A stretch of 51,317 bases of DNA from JAKAGZ01 sp964412105 (lineage in GTDB: Bacteria; Bacteroidota; Ignavibacteria; Ignavibacteriales; Ignavibacteriaceae): NCBI GenBank assembly GCA_964412105.1, contig CAYPNM010000023.1, forward strand, positions 1-51,317, read 5' to 3'. This document shows positions 34,110 to 42,479 of the stretch, one piece after another. The first letter of the stretch is position 1, and each line of letters starts with the position of its first letter. Under the pieces are notes generated by a model. That model ran no database searches, was not told the DNA's origin, and was given only the letters and a program-made list of their open reading frames with translations. Position numbers and translations under genes: made by a program.

Positions 34110-35750
34110 TTGGATATTATGGAATTAAAGCTTAACAAACTCAAAAACTTTGGCGGCAGAAAGGGACCTCTTCTCTTAATCATAATGGACGGAGTTGGAT
34201 TAGGAAAGGAATATGACGGTAACGCAGTTTATAAAGCGAATACGCCTGTTCTTGACGGCTTAATGAAATCAAAACTGTTTACAAAGCTAAAAGCGCACGG
34301 GCCCGCTGTTGGTCTTCCGACTGACGATGATATGGGAAACAGTGAAGTCGGTCATAATGCAATCGGTGCAGGAAGAATTTTCGATCAGGGAGCCAAGCTT
34401 GTCAACAGAGCTCTCGAATCTGAGGATATCTTTGAAACTGATATCTGGAAAAATGTTATAGATAGAGGAAAGAAGGGGGGTACTGTACATTTTCTTGGAT
34501 TACTTTCTGATGGAAATGTTCATTCAAATATCAGCCAACTTTTTATTTTGATTAACAAATGTGCAGAGATTGGGATTGAAAAAGTAAGACTGCACATGCT
34601 TGCAGACGGAAGAGATGTTCCTGGCAAAACAGCATTAATATACATCAAACAAACAGAAGATCTTTTTACAAAAATAAAAGACGAAAAAGGACTGGAATAT
34701 AAGATAGCTTCCGGTGGCGGAAGAATGAAAGTTACAATGGATAGATATAATGCCGATTGGGAAATTGTTGAAAGAGGGTGGAAGGCGCACGTTTTCGGTA
34801 TTGGAAGAAAATTTCATTCTGCAAAAGAGGCAATTGAAACTTTTTACAAGGAAGATGAAAAGATTATTGATCAGTATCTCGATCCCTTCGTTATTGTTGG
34901 CGCAAATGATAAACCTGTTGGAACGATTGAAGACGGAGATTCGGTTGTCTGCTTTAATTTCCGCGGTGATAGGGCGATTGAAATATCAAGGGCCTTTGAA
35001 GAAAAGGACTTTGATAAATTCGACAGGCAGAGATATCCGGATGTTTACTATGCAGGGATGATGCAATACGATGGTGATCTTTTGATTCCTAAGAATTATC
35101 TTGTTTTTCCTCCTCAAATAGATAGAACAATTAGCGCCTATCTTTGCGCAGAAAAAGTAAAATCATTTGCCATTTCTGAAACGCAAAAGTTTGGACACGT
35201 TACTTATTTCTGGAATGGCAACAGATCCGGGTATATAGATAAATCTCTCGAAGCATATATCGAAATTCCATCTGACAAAATAGAGTTTGACAAAAAGCCT
35301 AAAATGAAAGCCTATGAAATAACCGCTAAAACCACAGAGTTATTAGAATCTAATAAATACAAGTTTGGCAGGATAAATTTTCCTAATGGTGATATGGTAG
35401 GCCATACCGGAAATCTCCAGGCTGCAATTATTGCAGTTGAAACTACAGATGAATGTGTCGGAAATCTTTTAAAAGTAATCGATGAAACCAAAGGGATTGC
35501 TCTTATAACAGCAGATCACGGAAATTCTGATGAAATGTACACCGAAAAAAACGGGATAAAAACACCCAAGACTTCACACACACTGAATCCTGTTCCGTTT
35601 ATTATTTATGATCCGCAATACAATAACGAATACGAAATGGCCGATGTTAAAAATCCAGGCCTGGCAAACATAGCAGCAACAATTCTAAATTTGTTGGGGT
35701 ATGAGAAAGTTGAAGATTATGAAGAATCACTGATCACGTTTAATAATTAG
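34110..35750 (+). CDS. gpmI: 2,3-bisphosphoglycerate-independent phosphoglycerate mutase
   Basis: A manganese-dependent cytosolic enzyme interconverting 3- and 2-phosphoglycerate in glycolysis. The 546-residue protein has the metalloenzyme motif LLIIMDGVGLG with its metal-binding aspartate and the catalytic serine in GNSEVGHNAIGAGR near residue 76. It also has HMLADGRDVPG, FNFRGDRAIE, and the C-terminal metal ligands in NFPNGDMVGHTGN and ITADHGNSDEM. The frame starts at TTG 34110 or ATG 34119 (MELKLNKLKN); neither has a good ribosome binding site and both follow the inverted repeat directly. It lies 69 bases after nhaA and is probably transcribed from its own promoter. Confidence 0.95.
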   Translation: MDIMELKLNKLKNFGGRKGPLLLIIMDGVGLGKEYDGNAVYKANTPVLDGLMKSKLFTKLKAHGPAVGLPTDDDMGNSEVGHNAIGAGRIFDQGAKLVNRALESEDIFETDIWKNVIDRGKKGGTVHFLGLLSDGNVHSNISQLFILINKCAEIGIEKVRLHMLADGRDVPGKTALIYIKQTEDLFTKIKDEKGLEYKIASGGGRMKVTMDRYNADWEIVERGWKAHVFGIGRKFHSAKEAIETFYKEDEKIIDQYLDPFVIVGANDKPVGTIEDGDSVVCFNFRGDRAIEISRAFEEKDFDKFDRQRYPDVYYAGMMQYDGDLLIPKNYLVFPPQIDRTISAYLCAEKVKSFAISETQKFGHVTYFWNGNRSGYIDKSLEAYIEIPSDKIEFDKKPKMKAYEITAKTTELLESNKYKFGRINFPNGDMVGHTGNLQAAIIAVETTDECVGNLLKVIDETKGIALITADHGNSDEMYTEKNGIKTPKTSHTLNPVPFIIYDPQYNNEYEMADVKNPGLANIAATILNLLGYEKVEDYEESLITFNN

Positions 35751-35862
35751 CAAAAGCAAAACTTATTTAAAATAAGATTACCCTTGTTTTTGTGGCTCGT
35801 TTTATTCATATTTTTTATTAATTTTAGGCAAATAAATATAGCATTTTATACGGAGAAGAAAT

Positions 35863-36903
35863 TTGATTCTTAAAAAGGCCTTCTTCCTTTCCATAATATC
35901 TATCCTTCTTTTTGCTTTTCAGGGTGAGGCGCAAACTACAATTGCTAAATATGCAGGTGAATTTTTGTCTATTGGTGTTGGCGGGCGTGCGCTGGGTATG
36001 GGGGATGCCTATGTCGCCGTAGCTAATGATGTCAGCTCTGGTTATTACAATCCCGCAGGACTTATCAATTTAAATTATCCTCAAGTGGCTCTGATGCACG
36101 AAGAAAGATTTGGCTCCCTTGTTAATTATGATTATGCCGCTGTAGCAATTCCTTATGGAACTGATATGAGTCTTGGATTAAGCATCATTCGCCTTGGAGT
36201 TGATGGAATTCCCGATACGAGAAACGCTTTAGTTGACGCAAACGGGGATGGTGTCCTTAATATTTTAAATGATAGACTGGATTACAGTAAAATTACAGAG
36301 TTCAGCAACCAGGATTGGGCAATTTACCTTTCTTTTGCAAAAAGACTTTCTGACAAATTTAGTTATGGTGCAAGTGTGAAAGTTATAAGGGAAGTACTTG
36401 CTGAATATGGTGCAACAGGTATTGGTTTTGATGTAGGAGCACAATATAAAGCCATGGATAACCTGATGCTGGGGCTAAACGTTCAGGATGTTACTACAAC
36501 CTTAGTAGCCTGGAGTACCGGAAGAAATGAATTAATTTCACCTACTTTAAAAGTAGGTGGAGCATATAGTTTTAAATTTCTTGGTGGTACTTTTATGCCC
36601 GCTGTAGATATTGACATTAGATTTGAAGGGAGAAAATATGCTGCTAATTTTTATATTGGTCCAATAAGCTACGACAGAAATGTGGGGATGGAATATAATT
36701 TTAAGAATATTTTTATGATCAGAGCAGGATATAATGAGGTAAATCAATTTACTATCGGAGCCGGCGTAAAATTACCTAAACTTAATATTGACTATTCCTT
36801 CGCAAGGTTCAACCAATCTTCTGATGACAGACTACCGGACACACATCGGATCTCGCTCATTCTGACCTTAGAGGAACCTAAATTTTTAAGGGATGGTTTA
36901 TAA
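35863..36903 (+). CDS. PorV/PorQ-family outer-membrane protein
   Basis: A 346-residue beta-barrel protein. The signal peptide (hydrophobic core, then GEAQ cleavage before TTIAKYAG) is followed by the hallmark FLSIGVGGRALGMGDAYVAV and YYNPAGL of the PorV/PorQ family, a FadL-like barrel group. In Bacteroidota, PorV acts in type IX secretion as a cargo carrier, but Ignavibacteria-type genomes carry several paralogs of uncertain role, so secretion is only a possibility. A calcium-loop-like DANGDGVLNI occurs near residue 125. The start is TTG 35863, supported by GGAG eight bases upstream. No type IX secretion core gene is seen nearby. Confidence 0.78.
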   Translation: MILKKAFFLSIISILLFAFQGEAQTTIAKYAGEFLSIGVGGRALGMGDAYVAVANDVSSGYYNPAGLINLNYPQVALMHEERFGSLVNYDYAAVAIPYGTDMSLGLSIIRLGVDGIPDTRNALVDANGDGVLNILNDRLDYSKITEFSNQDWAIYLSFAKRLSDKFSYGASVKVIREVLAEYGATGIGFDVGAQYKAMDNLMLGLNVQDVTTTLVAWSTGRNELISPTLKVGGAYSFKFLGGTFMPAVDIDIRFEGRKYAANFYIGPISYDRNVGMEYNFKNIFMIRAGYNEVNQFTIGAGVKLPKLNIDYSFARFNQSSDDRLPDTHRISLILTLEEPKFLRDGL

Positions 36904-36973
36904 AAAAATACCTTTCTTAGAGAATTACTCATTTCAAATTTAGATCTTAAAAAGCTATTTATTCTAAACAAAA

Positions 36974-37004
36974 AATCCTGAACTTCTATTAAAAGTTCAG
37001 GATT
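36974..37004 (-). terminator. Intrinsic terminator for the tlpA-side transcript
   Basis: A perfect 12-bp stem (AATCCTGAACTT / AAGTTCAGGATT) encloses a seven-base loop. On the minus strand it lies just past the stop codon of the TlpA-like gene and is followed by TTTTTGTTT, the expected U-tract. On the plus strand the downstream bases are A-rich, so the porV transcript would terminate here only weakly. Confidence 0.75.
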
Positions 37005-37027
37005 AAAATATAAGAGAATTTGTCAGG

Positions 37028-37621
37028 TTAAGACTTGTTAATCAGATTATTCAAATAACTTTTATAAGTTTCTATTCTTTGTAAACCTACAAACGATGTT
37101 ACAATATTTCCTTTTTGATCGATTATAAAAGATGTTGGTATTGCTTGAATATTTCCATATTTCTGAACAACATCGTTATCGCCATAAACCACTTTATAAT
37201 TAATTCCATATTGTTTCATAAATGGTATTACATCGTTTTTGGAATCTGTATCAAGCGATATTCCAATAATTGCAAGACGATCTTTATAAGTTTTTTTCAA
37301 ATCAATTAGATCAGGAATTCCTCTCCTACAAGGCGGACACCAGGTAGCCCAAAAATCCAGTATAACAACTTTGCCTCTGTAATCTGATAATTTCACCTTA
37401 TTGCCTTGTGTATCGGTCAAAACAAAATCCGGAGCTAATTCAAGACTTGAATTGTTCGTGTTATTTGTTGCTGTATTCGTATAATTAGAGGTTGCTTTAC
37501 TACTATTGGTAGCTGGTTCTTCACTAACATTTTTGTTCTGGCATCCTATAATAATTAACGAAAAGAACAAAAATACAAAAAGTTCCAACATCACGTTTTT
37601 CGATATTCTGTAATTCATCAT
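37028..37621 (-). CDS. TlpA-like thioredoxin-fold lipoprotein
   Basis: A 197-residue membrane-anchored thiol-disulfide protein of the TlpA/ResA type. A lipoprotein signal ends at IIIGC (C27), then a 30-residue low-complexity Thr/Asn linker leads to the thioredoxin domain. That domain starts LAPDFVLTDTQGNKVKLSDY and carries the redox motif WCPPC (C95, C98) in FWATWCPPCRRG, with the cis-proline in AIPTSFIID. It likely keeps periplasmic thiols reduced or delivers electrons, for example during cytochrome maturation. It is the last gene of its minus-strand group, after a one-helix protein, and is followed by a clear terminator. The substrate is unknown. Confidence 0.85.
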   Translation of the reverse strand: MMNYRISKNVMLELFVFLFFSLIIIGCQNKNVSEEPATNSSKATSNYTNTATNNTNNSSLELAPDFVLTDTQGNKVKLSDYRGKVVILDFWATWCPPCRRGIPDLIDLKKTYKDRLAIIGISLDTDSKNDVIPFMKQYGINYKVVYGDNDVVQKYGNIQAIPTSFIIDQKGNIVTSFVGLQRIETYKSYLNNLINKS

Positions 37622-37646
37622 TTACTCCAGTTTTATTTAATCCATA

Positions 37647-37865
37647 TTATTTTAGTCGTTCCTGTGCGGCCCTCTGATTATAATTTGGAGGATATGGTCC
37701 ATGATCAGGCACTTGTCGCGTATTGTTAATTATGAAAATAATCAAAAGTATAATTAATACGATTATAGTCCACACAGTATTTTTATGCTTCGGATCTATT
37801 AGATGCTTCTTCTCCTCTTTTGGTTTCCCGATTATACGATCTTTTCGCCTATTTTTTTGTGCCAT
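37647..37865 (-). CDS. Single-helix membrane protein of unknown function
   Basis: A 72-residue protein I do not recognise. A strongly basic N-terminus (MAQKNRRKDRIIGKPKEEKK) precedes one transmembrane helix at about residues 31-47 (VWTIIVLIILLIIFII). A short proline/tyrosine-containing tail (DHGPYPPNYNQRAAQ) follows. By the positive-inside rule the N-terminus would be cytoplasmic. The GGGAAAG site nine bases before the ATG and the tight spacing to the TlpA-like gene (25 bases) support a real gene, probably in the same transcript. It could be a small partner of the thioredoxin lipoprotein. Confidence 0.6.
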   Translation of the reverse strand: MAQKNRRKDRIIGKPKEEKKHLIDPKHKNTVWTIIVLIILLIIFIINNTRQVPDHGPYPPNYNQRAAQERLK

Positions 37866-37941
37866 AACTTTCCCGTATAAATTTAATTTTTAGATTGAAA
37901 GATAGCATAAATCTGTGAGTATATAAACCAATTTTGGAGTC

Positions 37942-38997
37942 TTATACCGTGGAACCCCCACAACTTGAGCCTGCACCTGCCGTACAACCGTAACAATGCT
38001 GGCCTGTTACAATTAGTCTATTTGTCAAAGAGTTTGGATCAAAATCCTTTATGTACTTTGATGCATTTCCCGAAATAGGGAGTTCGAGCATTTGGTTAAA
38101 ATCGCAGTCATAAAGCCGGCCATCCCAGCCGACAGAGATTGTATTTCTACACATTACATTTAATGCTGCGGCCGGATTGAATGCAGAAATAAGCCGGTTC
38201 ATATAACTGAGGTAATTTTCTGATTCTATCAGATAATCGAGAAACCGGCTGATGGGAAGGTTTGTTATTGTAAAAAGGTTATTAAATACCAGTCCAAATC
38301 TGTTCCATAGCTCACGCTTATAATCCCTTTCCAGCGACTCTTGTTTCGGAGGAAGGAAAGCCCCAATAGGATTATAAACAAGATTAAAAACAAGTCCACT
38401 ATTCTCTTTCCCGTATCCTAATTCATTTAAGGTCCTTATTGCCCTGATTGATTTATCGAAAACTCCTTCTCCCCTTTGTCTGTCAGTATTGGACGCCGTG
38501 TAATAAGGAAGCGAGGAAATTATTTCAACTTTATTTTCAGCCAAAAATCCTGGATATTCTTTAAATCCATTTGCAATAAGTATGGTTAAATTTGAGCGAA
38601 CCATGATATGCTTATTCAATTTATTCAATTCTGAAATGAACCATTTAAAATTAGGATTCATTTCAGGAGCACCGCCGGTAATATCGACAATTTGAATTTT
38701 GCTCTTTGAAAGAGCGTCCAAACAAAGCTTCATTGTTTCCCTGGTCATTATTTCACTTCTATCGGGACCAGCATCTACGTGACAGTGCTTGCAAACCTGG
38801 TTGCATAATTTTCCGATATTAACCTGGAAAATTTCCAGTTCTCTGGCTGAGAGTTTATCTTCACCAGTTTGTTTAAATTTTTCCTCAAACTTTGGAAGGC
38901 CGGCAGGCTGATTTATTATTTTAAGTTGTTCGTTGGCATTAGCAAGTTTTTCACCAAATGCTGTCATGCTTTTATGTCGGGTTTTAATCAAAATCAC
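37942..38997 (-). CDS. arsS: Arsenosugar-biosynthesis radical SAM protein ArsS
   Basis: A 351-residue radical S-adenosylmethionine enzyme of the ArsS family, proposed to transfer the adenosyl part of SAM onto dimethylarsinous acid to make the arsenosugar precursor. The cluster-binding motif CNQVCKHC (C65, C69, C72) is followed by HVDAGPDR. DITGGAPEMNP is the SAM-binding GGE-like segment. The C-terminal HCYGCTAGAGSSCGG motif is diagnostic of the family. The frame opens at GTG 38997, which lies inside a GAGGTGA that could itself be the ribosome binding site; ATG near 38967 is the alternative. It lies 24 bases after the CMD-domain gene. No arsM methyltransferase gene is in the window. Confidence 0.88.
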   Translation of the reverse strand: MILIKTRHKSMTAFGEKLANANEQLKIINQPAGLPKFEEKFKQTGEDKLSARELEIFQVNIGKLCNQVCKHCHVDAGPDRSEIMTRETMKLCLDALSKSKIQIVDITGGAPEMNPNFKWFISELNKLNKHIMVRSNLTILIANGFKEYPGFLAENKVEIISSLPYYTASNTDRQRGEGVFDKSIRAIRTLNELGYGKENSGLVFNLVYNPIGAFLPPKQESLERDYKRELWNRFGLVFNNLFTITNLPISRFLDYLIESENYLSYMNRLISAFNPAAALNVMCRNTISVGWDGRLYDCDFNQMLELPISGNASKYIKDFDPNSLTNRLIVTGQHCYGCTAGAGSSCGGSTV

Positions 38998-39021
38998 CTC
39001 ATTAAGTAATTATTTCAGTTA

Positions 39022-39354
39022 TTACATAGTAAGCTTTCCATGAACATTTTTCATTTGCAAACCGTGAACAAGAGAAGCTCCGCCTCTAATTGCACAAGCA
39101 ACATGCACTGCCTCTGTCATTTGTTCAAGGCTTGATCCTTTTTCTAAAGAGGCCTGTGTGTACGCATCTATACAATAAGGGCATTGCACAGCGTGTGCAA
39201 CTGCTAAAGCAATTAAAGCTTTTTCTCTTTCACTTAAGGCACCTTCAGCAAATACAGCACCGTACCAATCGGAGAATTTATTCCATAGTTCGGGACTTCC
39301 TTCTTTCATTGTTTCAAATTTTGGCAGGTCTTCCGGGTTATAGTATGTTTCCAT
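39022..39354 (-). CDS. Arsenosugar-associated peroxidase-like CMD protein
   Basis: A 110-residue carboxymuconolactone-decarboxylase (AhpD-like) protein of the subfamily that co-occurs with ArsS. The redox motif is CPYC (C58, C61) in AVQCPYCIDAYTQ, and the conserved glutamate lies in SEREKALIAL. The opening METYYNPEDLPKFETM is typical of the arsenosugar-associated type. A thiol-based peroxidase or reductase role, perhaps reducing arsenic intermediates, is plausible but not proven. Only 24 bases separate it from arsS and 25 from the TIGR04282-type gene upstream, so the three form one transcript. Confidence 0.85.
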   Translation of the reverse strand: METYYNPEDLPKFETMKEGSPELWNKFSDWYGAVFAEGALSEREKALIALAVAHAVQCPYCIDAYTQASLEKGSSLEQMTEAVHVACAIRGGASLVHGLQMKNVHGKLTM

Positions 39355-39379
39355 TATTGCACCAGCTATTTATTGATAA

Positions 39380-40057
39380 TTATTTGAATTGTAACCTATT
39401 GGTATAAATTGTTTTAATTTCATTTTTTAAAGAACTATTTGCATTTTCTGAATAGTTGGCAAACCAGTTTTTCAAATCTTCTTCAGAGTCTATATCAATT
39501 AGTTCCGGAAGCATTGAATAGCTTAGATTTAGCGAATTAATTTTTTCGAGTGTCTTTTTTAAAACAGTGTGTTTACTCCATTCAATGCCTGTAAAAAAGC
39601 TTCTGTATAGTTTTTTCATTCCCAACAAATAGTAACCGCCATCGTTTGCAGGACCTATAACAACATCAGAATTGTTTAAAGCCCCAATAGCCTTTTGAAT
39701 GACCTCTGATGAAATATCCGGAATGTCAGTACCTACAATAATTGTTTTAGCTGATCCTCTATCAATTACTTTCTTAAACGCAAGGTACATTTTTTCGCCA
39801 AGGTCATTCCCTTCCTGAAGCTCAAAAGAGAATTCGGCGCCAGCCCATTTTTTTATTTTATCTCTGTTGAGATTATTATCATAAAACAAATATGGGAAAA
39901 CATTTTCGGTTTTTAACAATTCTTGAAATATATGTTCAGCCAATATTTTATAAAGGTTAACTGCAAATTCATTTCCGATTGTTTTGGCTATCCGGGTTTT
40001 TACGTTTCCTTCAACAGGATATTTACAAAACATAATTATAGTATTTTGTTCGTTCAT
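39380..40057 (-). CDS. TIGR04282/DUF2064-type arsenosugar glycosyltransferase
   Basis: A 225-residue nucleotidyltransferase-like GT-A protein of the DUF2064 family, often annotated as an arsenosugar-biosynthesis glycosyltransferase. The opening IIMFCKYPVEGNVKTRIAKT has the family's basic nucleotide-binding turn. IIVGTDIPDIS and VVIGPANDGGYYLLGM carry the acidic and glycine-rich active-site residues. In arsenosugar loci it is thought to supply or modify the sugar part. It begins at ATG 40057 and leads the arsS transcript; 156 non-coding bases upstream presumably hold the promoter. The true donor and acceptor are unknown. Confidence 0.82.
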   Translation of the reverse strand: MNEQNTIIMFCKYPVEGNVKTRIAKTIGNEFAVNLYKILAEHIFQELLKTENVFPYLFYDNNLNRDKIKKWAGAEFSFELQEGNDLGEKMYLAFKKVIDRGSAKTIIVGTDIPDISSEVIQKAIGALNNSDVVIGPANDGGYYLLGMKKLYRSFFTGIEWSKHTVLKKTLEKINSLNLSYSMLPELIDIDSEEDLKNWFANYSENANSSLKNEIKTIYTNRLQFK

Positions 40058-40213
40058 TTTAATTCGTCTTTAATTTTTAGTAATTAAAAGCGGCTACGAT
40101 TGAAATATAAATAATTTTTAGTCTTTATAATTTATAATCTTATGGGATTAGTAATAGAATAATATTAAAAATGCAGATTTTCAACCTCCTAAATGTGGTA
40201 TACATTTATAAAT

Positions 40214-40903
40214 TTAATGTTCATTAAAATATTCAGAAAAAATTGTTTTCATAATAATAACGCTTGCCATAATAGTTCCTTTCAAAGTGCCGGTAACCTT
40301 TGATTCACCGATTCTTTTTCTGTAGCTGACAGGAACTTCTTTTACCCTTAACTTGTTTTTTAAAGCTTTTATTTGCATCTCTACTGTCCATCCATACCAT
40401 TTATCTTTCATGTTTAACTGTAACAGTCTATCAAATTTAATGGCTCTGAAGGGACCGAGATCTGTATATTTAAATCCCCAAAAAATCTTTATCAGAAAGC
40501 CTGATATAATGCTTCCAATTTTAGATTGTAAAGGTAATGCACCCTTTTCCTGCTTCCCAAGAATTCTGCTACCAATAACGAAATCATATTTTTCATTTAT
40601 TATAGGTTCAATTAAAAGGTTCAATTCCTCAGCATGATCGCTGTAATCTCCATCCATGAAAATAATGATATCAATGTTTTTATTTTTCAGGTATTCAATT
40701 CCTCTTAGACACGATGCACCATATCCTTGAAAAGTTTCCACCAAAACCGTCGCTCCTGCATCCATTGCTTTTTGTGCGGTATTATCACTTGAATTATTGT
40801 TTATCACTACAATTTCATTTATAATTTTACGGGGAATGGAGGAAATAACCCTACCAATAGAAAGTTCTTCATTATATGCGGGAATAATTACAGCAATATT
40901 CAT
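40214..40903 (-). CDS. GT2-family glycosyltransferase
   Basis: A soluble GT-A transferase of about 229 residues resembling DPM1-like enzymes. The core starts IAVIIPAYNEELSIGRVI, with VVINNNSSDNT and the DxD-containing IFMDGDYSDHAEEL, and a late GWTVEMQIKALKNKLRVKEV. The frame is open to a TTG at 40942, but I prefer ATG 40903. That start begins at the first strand and removes the 11-base overlap with the GH13 gene. There are no transmembrane helices at the C-terminus. Similar GT2 genes often sit near TIGR04282-type genes, so a joint role in glycoside formation is possible. The substrate is unknown. Confidence 0.78.
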   Translation of the reverse strand: MNIAVIIPAYNEELSIGRVISSIPRKIINEIVVINNNSSDNTAQKAMDAGATVLVETFQGYGASCLRGIEYLKNKNIDIIIFMDGDYSDHAEELNLLIEPIINEKYDFVIGSRILGKQEKGALPLQSKIGSIISGFLIKIFWGFKYTDLGPFRAIKFDRLLQLNMKDKWYGWTVEMQIKALKNKLRVKEVPVSYRKRIGESKVTGTLKGTIMASVIIMKTIFSEYFNEH

Positions 40904-40931
40904 CTTCAGTATCACATTTGGAATGCTACGA

Positions 40932-42407
40932 TCATCTCTCAATTGAAAAGATATGGCTGCGATAGCTTTTCAATTCAATATAAAGACCGGGATTTTTTAT
41001 CTCTTCAACCTTGCGAATATATTTTTCTCCAGTCATATTATCTGTAAGTGTTATTTTGGTTCGGTCGGTTTCAGGGTCAAAAACAATTCTGCATTGTCCA
41101 GCCTTTTCAGAGTAATTTATTACAATAATCCACATCTCTTTTTCCAATTCCCACATAAAAGCGAACATGTCTTCATAGGAATCATTGTCTTCAGCTGAGG
41201 GGAAAGTTTCCAGTTTGGTGAATTTCCCATCAATGAATATTTTATTTTTTAGAATTGACAGAATCTTCTCATAATATTCTTTTGTAAGTGGTAAAGTTTT
41301 TTCCACAGGTTCACGTCCAAGTTGAACCGGTAACCTGATTTTCTTTCCTTCAAACTGCCCATCGAAATAAAATTTCATTCCGGGAATTGAACTTATTAAC
41401 ACTGCAGCAGCCAGAGATCTTTGGTTACCAAAACTTACAATTGCTCTCTGCTCGTCGTGATTTTCCAAAAACCTGGCAGATTTATCCTGGAATGATATTT
41501 CAGCGTTTAAATGTGATTTAACACCCAGAACATCATTTACAATCAGTCTGTCAGTTAACCTTTTATCATAGGTGAAGTCAAAGCCTGCTTGCTGAAGCTC
41601 CCATTCCAGGTCCCAGTAGGCTTCTGCCAAAAAAGTAAAATCACCCGCTTTATTTTTAACCTTTTTTATAGCTTCTTTCCAAAATTCACTTTCAGGGAAT
41701 TCGTATCCTGATTTATTTAAGACTCCTAACCAGGTATTTTTGAATACGTTATTAAGCATTAACATTGCCATATCACACCGCACGCCATCACATTTTTCTG
41801 AAATCTCCAATAATGTTTGAATCATATACTCTCTGGTTTTCGGGTTGAAATAATTTAATTGAACTGTATCCATCCAGGCAGGGAAAAATGGGTCTCTTCC
41901 GTGTGCCAATATTAAAGAGTTGTTGTTAAATGGTTGAAAAAATGTCGACGAATCTCCCACTAATAATTCTTCATCGCCATTTAAAAACAGTTCCGGATTT
42001 GACCTTATTAATCTGGAAGCAGAACTAAAATGATTAGGTACAAAGTCCAGAAATAATTTCAATCCTAATTTGTTTAAATTGTCTCTTAGAATTTGTAAAT
42101 CATTCAAAGTCCCAAATTGAGGATTGACCTCATAAATGTCTATTGCGAAAGGGGAGCCTGCAACATCTTCTTTGTTCCAATCAGGTAATGCTTTATTATA
42201 GGAAGAAATAAGATCTACAGAAAAACAGCATTTGTTGATAACCTCAGGGGCTGTTTTCCAAATTCCCATTAGCCAAATAATGTTTATACCTTTATCAGCT
42301 AATTCTTTGAAATAATCGTTGGGAATTTGAGAGAGTTTAATATTGCTACCAAACCGTTTGATCCAAACACGCACGTTAATCTCATAAAGTTTTGGATTAC
42401 GAAGCAT
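40932..42407 (-). CDS. GH13 alpha-amylase-family enzyme
   Basis: A 491-residue glycoside hydrolase family 13 protein acting on alpha-glucans or on sucrose- or trehalose-like glycosides. The barrel begins at LYEINVRVW. Conserved region I is DFVPNH at 121-126, the nucleophile is D212 in GVRCDMAML, the acid/base is E262 in FLAEAYWD and the third carboxylate is D319 in ENHDEQR, so it should be active. There is no signal peptide, implying a cytoplasmic enzyme. No glycogen-branching N-domain is visible, and a short beta domain closes the protein. It is followed by a GT2 gene whose frame overlaps its end. Precise specificity cannot be assigned. Confidence 0.85.
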   Translation of the reverse strand: MLRNPKLYEINVRVWIKRFGSNIKLSQIPNDYFKELADKGINIIWLMGIWKTAPEVINKCCFSVDLISSYNKALPDWNKEDVAGSPFAIDIYEVNPQFGTLNDLQILRDNLNKLGLKLFLDFVPNHFSSASRLIRSNPELFLNGDEELLVGDSSTFFQPFNNNSLILAHGRDPFFPAWMDTVQLNYFNPKTREYMIQTLLEISEKCDGVRCDMAMLMLNNVFKNTWLGVLNKSGYEFPESEFWKEAIKKVKNKAGDFTFLAEAYWDLEWELQQAGFDFTYDKRLTDRLIVNDVLGVKSHLNAEISFQDKSARFLENHDEQRAIVSFGNQRSLAAAVLISSIPGMKFYFDGQFEGKKIRLPVQLGREPVEKTLPLTKEYYEKILSILKNKIFIDGKFTKLETFPSAEDNDSYEDMFAFMWELEKEMWIIVINYSEKAGQCRIVFDPETDRTKITLTDNMTGEKYIRKVEEIKNPGLYIELKSYRSHIFSIER

Positions 42408-42479
42408 GTCTGTTTCCCTTATTTAACCTCTCACTTAAAACCATGAATATTTATGGCTAACTATATAATCAGAAAAATT

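Noticed and set aside
35863..36903. Evidence for a type IX secretion system
   Set aside because: One PorV/PorQ-family barrel alone is not enough; no other secretion gene or C-terminal sorting domain was seen.
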